From Gammaproteobacteria bacterium (lineage in GTDB: Bacteria > Pseudomonadota > Gammaproteobacteria > GCA-001735895), in assembly GCA_024225395.1 (NCBI GenBank), contig JAAEMR010000011.1:1-64000 (forward strand): 64,000 bases of DNA, read 5' to 3'. Shown in pieces: positions 17,993 through 24,716 of the stretch (positions are counted from its first letter, which is position 1; every line of letters begins with the position of its first letter). The position numbers were made by a program, and so were the translations under genes. The notes beneath the pieces were generated by a model that saw only the letters and a program-made list of their open reading frames with translations, did not search any database and was not told the origin of the DNA.

Positions 17993-19252
17993 TTGCGTTC
18001 ATTTTTTCTGATGTTGTTGTCATTAATGCCGGGCGTTGCAAAAGCTGGACTCTATGGGCAGGTTGATAGCCGTGTTCAAACCGATACCTATTTTAATAAT
18101 TCGATGGGTTTTGTCGAAGAATATGCCGAAATTCGTTTTGTTGATGAAGTCAATGGTGTTGAGTCGGGTTTAAGCCTGGCTTTGCGTCAGGATGATGAAA
18201 ATGAAGCTAATGTGTACCAGATGTATTTTTCAAAAAAACTGGACGGACTACTCTCAACTTATAAACTGGGCCGTTTTGAACGAGCAGATAGTTTAGGTTT
18301 TTATACCCTGGATGGCGCATTACTAAGCTCAGATAATGATGCTTTTTTGCTCAATATGTATGCAGGAAAACCTTCCAGAATTGATGATTATGCCGTGGTT
18401 AGTGGTGAAGCACTGTATGGTTTTGATTTTCATTTTTCACCTATCCAGTTTCCCCGGATATCTTCTGACATTGTATTCAAATCATCGGTTGCACGAATTG
18501 GCTGGCAGCGCCTGGAAGATGAGAAATCAGAAACTAAGCAGCATGAAACTCGTCTGAACTGGGGACTGAGTAGTTCAGGTGAAGTAACTAATAGTGTATT
18601 TCTGGGTTTTGGACTCGTTTTTAATGGTAGCTACCTGACCAGTGAACAGAGTACCGAACAGCTTCAATTAAAACTCTATGGTGATTTAGAAAAAAAGAGC
18701 CGATTACAAATTGACTATGAAACCTTTTCTCTTGATGACCCTGAATTATCGTTTAGAGAACAGTTTTATTCCGTTTATGTGAAGGGACGACAAACATCCC
18801 TGACCGCAAGCTATTTTTTTAGTTCCAGCGCTACAACAAACTGGAGTGCCAAAGGCCGCACGGTTTTACGAGAACATGGAGAAAGTGGCTATGGCTTAAC
18901 ATTAGGTGTGGACTTAAATAAATATTCTGCAACCGAATATCTGGCTCAGGTAGATTTTCTTCAGCTGGATGAAGACAGCGCTTTATCAGTATACGGTGAA
19001 ACGAATTATTCATTTTCACCATTAATTACATCAAGATTTAGTGCGGCAATTCAGCATCAACAGAAATGGTTGAGTGGTGATAACCAGGCAGTGGCCATTG
19101 AAGCAGATTTCCAGCAAATGTTGAGTTCTGATCTGTATTTTACTTTTTTTCTTTCCAGGGTGTGGAACAGTCATGTCGATGATGAATATCTATTTGGACT
19201 GAAATTGAGTTACCGTTTTGATGATCGAATTAAGGGTTGGTCAAATGAATAA
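17993..19252 (+). CDS. Predicted outer-membrane beta-barrel (porin-like) in the cytochrome cluster
   Basis: 419 residues with a short signal peptide (MRSFFLMLLSLMPGVAKA) if translation starts at TTG 17993; ATG 18011 would cut it. The mature protein is made of alternating polar/aromatic stretches (YAEIRFVDEV, TSLTASYFFSS, LYFTFFLSRVW, FGLKLSYRF) with short turns, typical of an outer-membrane barrel of perhaps 16-18 strands. It lacks CxxCH motifs. Placed among multiheme genes, it is a candidate conduit partner analogous in role to MtrB/PioB, but it is clearly shorter than those and no MtrB N-terminal CXXC was seen. The last residues (GWSNE) do not give a classic terminal Phe; YRF lies ten residues before the end. 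Confidence 0.65.
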   Translation: MRSFFLMLLSLMPGVAKAGLYGQVDSRVQTDTYFNNSMGFVEEYAEIRFVDEVNGVESGLSLALRQDDENEANVYQMYFSKKLDGLLSTYKLGRFERADSLGFYTLDGALLSSDNDAFLLNMYAGKPSRIDDYAVVSGEALYGFDFHFSPIQFPRISSDIVFKSSVARIGWQRLEDEKSETKQHETRLNWGLSSSGEVTNSVFLGFGLVFNGSYLTSEQSTEQLQLKLYGDLEKKSRLQIDYETFSLDDPELSFREQFYSVYVKGRQTSLTASYFFSSSATTNWSAKGRTVLREHGESGYGLTLGVDLNKYSATEYLAQVDFLQLDEDSALSVYGETNYSFSPLITSRFSAAIQHQQKWLSGDNQAVAIEADFQQMLSSDLYFTFFLSRVWNSHVDDEYLFGLKLSYRFDDRIKGWSNE

Positions 19253-19868
19253 GTTGAAACTTATTCGTTGTACTAGCGTGTTGATGTTATTTCTGATGAT
19301 GTCTCTTGCAGGAAATGCATCGGATACTAACAGTAATCCGCAAGATAAATCCTGGTGGCAAAAACGACATGATCGTGCTGATATTTTTTATCCCCATAAT
19401 GCACACATGGATGTGATGAAGCAGGAGGGTGACCCCTGTTTATTATGTCACTCATTTAACCGTAATAAGGTCGTTAATGCTGAACTGGTTAAATCAATAA
19501 CGACGATTTCCAATGAACCGCTGGAAGCGATTTGTCATGACTGTCATGTGGATAAGCAGAAGGCTCCTTATGAATGCGAGCTTTGCCACAATGACCCAAC
19601 GGTTATCTGGCCTGAAAATCATAATTTTGATTATATCGACCAGCATGCTGAAGATTCCCGGCTGGACAATGGTGAGTGTCAGACATGCCACCTTAAATTG
19701 TCTTTTTGTACAGATTGTCATTTTAGGCGTGACAGATCAAAACAGCGCCAGCATCAATTAGGTTATATCAATACCCACGGTATAGATTCACGTATGAATG
19801 CCTACTCCTGTTCACGCTGCCACAATGCTGGTTATTGTGCTGATTGTCATCGAGGTGGTTCACGATGA
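19245..19868 (+). CDS. Periplasmic heptaheme cytochrome c
   Basis: 207 residues from ATG 19245 (SD AAGGGTTGG at 19232-19240); the frame is open upstream but the signal peptide (KLKLIRCTSVLMLFLMMSLAGNA) fixes this start, which overlaps the barrel's stop codon. Seven CxxCH motifs: CLLCH, CHDCH, CELCH, CQTCH, CTDCH, CSRCH, CADCH. That is about one heme per 26 mature residues, a compact wire-like cytochrome. Additional His residues (HNAH, ENHNFD, HQLGYINTHG) could be distal ligands. Soluble periplasmic by prediction. Confidence 0.9.
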   Translation: MNKLKLIRCTSVLMLFLMMSLAGNASDTNSNPQDKSWWQKRHDRADIFYPHNAHMDVMKQEGDPCLLCHSFNRNKVVNAELVKSITTISNEPLEAICHDCHVDKQKAPYECELCHNDPTVIWPENHNFDYIDQHAEDSRLDNGECQTCHLKLSFCTDCHFRRDRSKQRQHQLGYINTHGIDSRMNAYSCSRCHNAGYCADCHRGGSR

Positions 19869-20842
19869 TAATCTTGAAGTATGTGTTGCCAGTTTTGAGT
19901 CTACTGCTGACAGCCTGCAGTGATTCAGCTAAGGACGAAACAGTATCGTCTGAAAGTGGCAACCTGATATTAACAGAATCTCATGGAGGAGGTGGTTCCG
20001 CATGGGGTTTAGTCGAATGTGATGGCTGCCATGGTTTGAATTCAATTCACCAGCAGGCTGATTCCATTCGTCCCATTGCACAAAGCAAGGGTTATGAAAG
20101 TTGTACCGGGTGTCATGGCACTAATGGGACTTCTGAACCCAGGAAATGCTTACTTTGTCATAACAGTACTGATTTAGCTGAAAGGCCAATCGTTGAGGGT
20201 AAACATGGTCATACCTTTATCTCAGAAGATACTGAAGCTTTAAAAGATGACCAATGTGTGGTGTGTCACCTGGCTTCAGACATGAATGGTGACTTTGATC
20301 CAAATCGTGATTTAACTAGACTTAAAGATTCCCGGCAACTTTACACGCCCTATACGTCAAGTTCTGAATTTTGTTTACGCTGTCATAATAGAGACCATCA
20401 GCAAACAGGTTTTGAACTGGATGTTGACTATGAAAACCCGCTGATCGCGATGTCTGATAATTATAAATACGTTGATAAACATGGTGAGAAAGCAGGTACA
20501 GGTGAAAGAACTTATGCAGGCCTACGAGAAGGTTACAGGTATGATAGTTTTGTCGAATGCACTGACTGCCATGCAATGCATGGTACTGATAATACAGGCT
20601 TGATTATTGATATTTCTAAGAAGGGTCTGGGTGAGCTTGATCCGGAAATCAGCAATAAACCTTATAGTATAAATAATGCTTCCGGTAATAATGCCGAGTT
20701 ATGTGTTATGTGCCATCAGATGAATGTATTGCTGGATGATGCAGAGCTGGATGCGGGGAATGGACTTTCCGGATTGCATAAAATAGCGGGTGATTGTCAG
20801 TTATGCCACAGTCATGGTGAAGCCGTGCAGGCGGGTATGTGA
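19865..20842 (+). CDS. Octaheme cytochrome c lipoprotein
   Basis: 325 residues from ATG 19865, overlapping the previous stop (ATGA), SD GAGGTGG. The N-terminus is a lipoprotein signal with lipobox LLTAC, so Cys at about residue 19 would be lipidated; the following SDSAKDE lacks Asp at +2, permitting Lol sorting to the outer membrane. Eight CxxCH: CDGCH, CTGCH, CLLCH, CVVCH, CLRCH, CTDCH, CVMCH, CQLCH. The heme-binding part resembles cytochromes with paired CxxCH motifs. Likely periplasmic-face or surface electron carrier; no paralogue in the window has the same arrangement. Confidence 0.9.
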   Translation: MIILKYVLPVLSLLLTACSDSAKDETVSSESGNLILTESHGGGGSAWGLVECDGCHGLNSIHQQADSIRPIAQSKGYESCTGCHGTNGTSEPRKCLLCHNSTDLAERPIVEGKHGHTFISEDTEALKDDQCVVCHLASDMNGDFDPNRDLTRLKDSRQLYTPYTSSSEFCLRCHNRDHQQTGFELDVDYENPLIAMSDNYKYVDKHGEKAGTGERTYAGLREGYRYDSFVECTDCHAMHGTDNTGLIIDISKKGLGELDPEISNKPYSINNASGNNAELCVMCHQMNVLLDDAELDAGNGLSGLHKIAGDCQLCHSHGEAVQAGM

Positions 20843-21702
20843 GCATGATGATACTGTTTTTATGTCTGCTTTTTGCAACAGTTTCCCATGCAGAAATTAA
20901 ACTCCCGCCTTTACATCATGTGGTGGATGTGGATGTGCCTGATTCAATGATGATAGCTGAAAAGTTTCCATTAAATAAAAAGGGCCAGATTGATTGTAAA
21001 ACCTGTCACGGTATAAAAAATATTGAAAAAATTTCGTTTGACGAAGTAGATAAAGATGCCGTTAATTTTTTCAGGCAGGGACCCTATCCAAAGCTCACTG
21101 ATTTCTGTTATCAATGTCATGATCGAGATATAAATAAGAGGGAAAATATTCATCAGCTTCTGGATGATAAAGGTGAATTAAAAAAACAGAAGTGTAAATA
21201 TTGTCATGTAGAAACTCCTGATCCCGGGAATAAATATGTTCGTGAAGATTTTGAGTTTAGATTACCCCCGCAAAAACTCTGCCTCGGTTGTCATTTAAAA
21301 ACGCCTCATCTTAATGCTAACAATCATTTGCTGGAAGTCGATGATGACATGTTAGAGCGGATAAAAAAATATGAGCTTGAACACCAGGTTAATCTTCCGC
21401 TGAATGGAAAATCAATAACCTGTATAAGCTGCCATGCTGTACATGAAAAAGGGGTACTGGATGTGCACAAAGCAGCTGGAAAACTGGTGCAGGATAGAAG
21501 CCTTGATCTAGGTATTGGTTATGAGAAACATGCCTGGAATAGCGTAGTGATGGAAGATAAAGAATCTCGGTTGAAACAGTTAGCAGGGCTTAGCGACAAG
21601 GAAATAGACCTTTCTTATCAGCGCATCAAGTATGAAGTGTTATTAAGACTACCCGCAAAAGATGGCACCTTGTGTCTGGTTTGCCACAAATTTGATTTAT
21701 AG
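20839..21702 (+). CDS. Periplasmic hexaheme cytochrome c
   Basis: 287 residues if GTG 20839 is used; ATG 20845 or 20848 fits the upstream GGCGGG better and keeps the signal peptide (ILFLCLLFATVSHA). Six CxxCH: CKTCH, CYQCH, CKYCH, CLGCH, CISCH, CLVCH. Many Lys residues make it basic. Sequence such as KTPHLNANNHLLEVDD and ISCHAVHEKGVLDVHKAAGKL provides possible distal His. It overlaps the octaheme lipoprotein gene and precedes the NapH-like fusion by five bases. Confidence 0.88.
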   Translation: MSMMILFLCLLFATVSHAEIKLPPLHHVVDVDVPDSMMIAEKFPLNKKGQIDCKTCHGIKNIEKISFDEVDKDAVNFFRQGPYPKLTDFCYQCHDRDINKRENIHQLLDDKGELKKQKCKYCHVETPDPGNKYVREDFEFRLPPQKLCLGCHLKTPHLNANNHLLEVDDDMLERIKKYELEHQVNLPLNGKSITCISCHAVHEKGVLDVHKAAGKLVQDRSLDLGIGYEKHAWNSVVMEDKESRLKQLAGLSDKEIDLSYQRIKYEVLLRLPAKDGTLCLVCHKFDL

Positions 21703-21707
21703 ATGTC

Positions 21708-23939
21708 ATGAATTTAATTAATCAGATATTAGCAATTCCGAATGGTCAGAAGTACAGGTATTTTATTATCATACTTGCCTGTTTTGCCATTCTTGCACCC
21801 TGGGTCTTTTTACCCAGCCTTGTTGGTAACTCCGATCTCTGCGGTAAAGTTTGTGTACGCCGATTTTTTCTCTATTTCCCCGGTATGACGCTGGAAGACC
21901 TTGGGAATCAGATGAGTGTTGCCTGGATAGGCGTTATTGCGTTGAGCGTTATCCTGATTACCAGTTTCTTTTTTGGACGGATGTGGTGTGGTTATATTTG
22001 TCCGATGGGTGGTTTTCCGGAGCTGGTTAGTCGAATGATTCCTGATCGCTGGAAAATTGAGTTTCGTGGTTTACCGCAGGTACCGATTCGTTATGGGTAT
22101 TTTAGTGTTTACCTGGTGCTGATGCCGATGCTCGGAATCAGTGCCTGTACGCTGTGTAATTTTGTAACGGTGCCACGAATATTTCAGGCTTTCAGCGGTG
22201 ATTTTATGGGCATTGCTTTTATCCTTTCTGCCGTTGGTCTGGTCAACCTGGCCCTGTTATTTCTGTTAGGTTTTTTTGCGGTTAAAGGTCGAGCCTACTG
22301 TCAGTTTCTTTGTCCAATTGGAGCCATGGATGGGCTGGTCAATCGACTGGGTTCAATGTTCCGCTTTACCCGCCATATCCGTGTTGAGCGTAGTCGTTGT
22401 ACTGGTTGTAATATCTGTGCACGCAATTGCATGACCGGGGCGATCAAAATGATCGATAGGATTGCCGTCGTTGATCAGCATTCCTGTATGTCCTGTCATG
22501 AATGTGTTGATGTGTGTGACTGGCATGCCATTGACTGGGTTGCTGTGCCACGTGTCGTAGAGCCCAAGCGTAAAAAGAAGGGTGCTGATTACTTTCCTCA
22601 CCCGGAGTGGAAAGCCGTACATGATCTTAAAAAGAAAGGCTGGAAGGTTAGTAGCTGGCAGCGGGTTGTGATAGGGATCATTTTCGGGCTTATTCTGTTG
22701 ATGATAGTTGTTACGCAGGTGGGAGCTGCAGAACGACACCCTGACCCGGATGGTTGTTTTACCTGCCATGCTTTGGAAGGGCTTGAATATGTTGATGAAA
22801 ATGGCGTATTACGAAATTCATCGATTGATAAATCACATTATTTCAGTTCTCTGCACGGCAGTGTTCCGTGTAAAGACTGTCATCGTAAGATACAGTATTT
22901 TCCGCATAAAGAGGAAAACGGAGAAGTCGATTGTGCAGAGTCCTGCCACGTGGAAGAACCGTCAGGAAAAGAAGCCTATTCACATAAAAAAGTAGTAGAA
23001 GAATTTCAGCAGTCTGCCCATGGCAAAGGCTGGAGTAAAGGATTAACCGGTGGTAATCGTCTTGAAGAGTCACTGGATGTCTATCCTTCCTGTCGCAGTT
23101 GCCATACTAATGAGCTTTACATTAGTCAAAAGGACCTACCTAAATTCAAGGACTCGTTTGCACACCTTGATACCGAGTGTGGTAACTGCCATCAGGGTGA
23201 GGTCTGGTTAAATCAGTTTGGTGGGCATATATTGCGCCGTTTTATCGGTTCGCGCTGGGGTAAAAATGATAAGAATAAAATGTGCAATGACTGTCATGCT
23301 GATCAAAAACGTATGGTGAAAGTTGAAATTGAAGATAAAAAGACCGGGGAGAAAAATCTGGTTAGTCCCAGGTTTGTGCTGGCCAGTGATAGTTATGAAA
23401 TGAGTTTGCATGGTCGACTGTTAAAATCAGGGGTGGAAGAAGGTGCCTCATGTATAGATTGCCATGCACCTGAAGGTTTCAGTCATGGCGTGAAAAGACA
23501 TGATGATCCTGAAGCGTCGACGCACACTGATAATCTGGCTAAAACCTGTGCTGCTTCTGGTTGCCATGGTTTTGCTACCAACCCGTTAAATACCGGTTTT
23601 GTAAAAACCGATTTACATGATATTGATATTATTCCATTTTTACACCCTGATTCACCACTGGATCAGTCCCGCATGGAATCAAACTGGGTGAAAGCTCTGG
23701 CAGCACTTCTACCGGTACTCATAATATTAGGTGGAGGTACTATTTTATGGAAAATATTTGGTAAAAAGAAAAATGTTATTTTTGCCGTAGTCGGGGGTGG
23801 CCATTTCCAGAAAAATGTATTAGGTAAAGTTCCGCGGAATAAAAGGCCGGTAAAAAAAGCAGTTGCCAGAAAGCCATCTGCTAACTCTAAAATCAAAGCT
23901 GAAGCTGATGTCAGTCCGGGTGAGAAAGCTGATGATTAA
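21708..23939 (+). CDS. NapH-like membrane ferredoxin fused to a periplasmic multiheme cytochrome
   Basis: 743 residues. Residues 1-285 are a NapH/NosR-type quinol dehydrogenase module: four TM segments, two C-x3-CP signatures (CGYICPMGG at 94, CQFLCPIGA at 198) and two 4Fe-4S motifs, CTGCNICARNC (231) and CMSCHECVDVC (260), which face the cytoplasm in NapH. After a basic linker a fifth TM (about 319-339) leads to a periplasmic domain (350-655) with six CxxCH (CFTCH, CKDCH, CRSCH, CGNCH, CNDCH, CIDCH), one CX3CH (CAESCH) and one CX4CH (CAASGCH). A last TM (about 664-684) and a 55-residue Lys-rich cytoplasmic tail follow. The CMSCH at 260 belongs to the ferredoxin, not to a heme. Likely role: quinol (or cytoplasmic donor) oxidation with delivery to periplasmic hemes, comparable to CymA/NapC in job but built differently (inference). 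Confidence 0.88.
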   Translation: MNLINQILAIPNGQKYRYFIIILACFAILAPWVFLPSLVGNSDLCGKVCVRRFFLYFPGMTLEDLGNQMSVAWIGVIALSVILITSFFFGRMWCGYICPMGGFPELVSRMIPDRWKIEFRGLPQVPIRYGYFSVYLVLMPMLGISACTLCNFVTVPRIFQAFSGDFMGIAFILSAVGLVNLALLFLLGFFAVKGRAYCQFLCPIGAMDGLVNRLGSMFRFTRHIRVERSRCTGCNICARNCMTGAIKMIDRIAVVDQHSCMSCHECVDVCDWHAIDWVAVPRVVEPKRKKKGADYFPHPEWKAVHDLKKKGWKVSSWQRVVIGIIFGLILLMIVVTQVGAAERHPDPDGCFTCHALEGLEYVDENGVLRNSSIDKSHYFSSLHGSVPCKDCHRKIQYFPHKEENGEVDCAESCHVEEPSGKEAYSHKKVVEEFQQSAHGKGWSKGLTGGNRLEESLDVYPSCRSCHTNELYISQKDLPKFKDSFAHLDTECGNCHQGEVWLNQFGGHILRRFIGSRWGKNDKNKMCNDCHADQKRMVKVEIEDKKTGEKNLVSPRFVLASDSYEMSLHGRLLKSGVEEGASCIDCHAPEGFSHGVKRHDDPEASTHTDNLAKTCAASGCHGFATNPLNTGFVKTDLHDIDIIPFLHPDSPLDQSRMESNWVKALAALLPVLIILGGGTILWKIFGKKKNVIFAVVGGGHFQKNVLGKVPRNKRPVKKAVARKPSANSKIKAEADVSPGEKADD

Positions 23940-24714
23940 ATTACTAATAGTAAATCTCTATCTGTTTCTCAGTTTTTCAGCAATGGCTGATAATTTATTT
24001 ATTGACCTGGTTGATGGTAAAAATGTTACCGAAAAAAATGTAAGGGAAGCTTTAAAACAACTCAGGGATCATAAAGAGGTAAAACTTAATAAAGATCTTT
24101 TGGTTAATCCTTTTCATCATAAAAAAGAAATTAAAGACAAACTCAAAAAACCATTTTGCCAGAACTGTCATCTTGAGAAACCACATCAGGTAAATCAACG
24201 AAATCGAAGTTTTCTTAATATGCATACTAAATATATCAGTTGCGAAACCTGTCATCTGAACAATCAAGTTTTGAAGCTGGAAAATAAATGGCTTGCTTAT
24301 GGATATCCGAATGTGGGGAAAGTAATTGATGTTTACAGCTCTGTTCATACTGAGGCTGAAAAGGTGAAAACTTCAATATTACCTCGACCTGGAGCTAAAA
24401 TTTCTCCTTTTAATAAGGGTAAAAAGGTTGTGGTTTTCAAGGATGAAAAATTTTCTATAGAAGTAGAAAAAAAATGGAAGACTTTGCCGGAAGAGGAAAA
24501 AGCTCGACTTAAAGCCAGCTTACATAAACCACTAAATAAAAAGGGACTGAGTTGTGATAAGTGCCATAGTGAAAATCAGAAGGTGTTAGATTTTAAATTA
24601 CTTGGAGCCAATCAGAAACAAACTCATTCAATTACCAGCAATGACATTGCTCAGTTTTTTGGGCGATATAAAAAAGACGGTGACAGACTTAGAATGAGCG
24701 ACCTGTTAAGGTAA
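23932..24714 (+). CDS. Triheme cytochrome c, periplasmic
   Basis: 260 residues from ATG 23932, overlapping the fusion gene's stop; the signal peptide (KLLIVNLYLFLSFSAMA) sets this start although the frame is open further upstream. Only three CxxCH: CQNCH, CETCH, CDKCH. The protein is very Lys-rich with long heme-free stretches (KFSIEVEKKWKTLPEEEKARLKASLHKP). It might be an adaptor for the neighbouring multiheme proteins rather than a wire itself. No named family recognised. Confidence 0.82.
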   Translation: MIKLLIVNLYLFLSFSAMADNLFIDLVDGKNVTEKNVREALKQLRDHKEVKLNKDLLVNPFHHKKEIKDKLKKPFCQNCHLEKPHQVNQRNRSFLNMHTKYISCETCHLNNQVLKLENKWLAYGYPNVGKVIDVYSSVHTEAEKVKTSILPRPGAKISPFNKGKKVVVFKDEKFSIEVEKKWKTLPEEEKARLKASLHKPLNKKGLSCDKCHSENQKVLDFKLLGANQKQTHSITSNDIAQFFGRYKKDGDRLRMSDLLR

Positions 24715-24716
24715 AA

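Noticed and set aside
17993-19252. Calling the barrel MtrB/PioB
   Set aside because: Too short, and the typical N-terminal CxxC of MtrB was not seen; only context supports the analogy.
22485-22520. CMSCH in the NapH-like part counted as another heme site
   Set aside because: It is part of CMSCHECVDVC, a standard 4Fe-4S ligand set in the ferredoxin domain on the cytoplasmic side.
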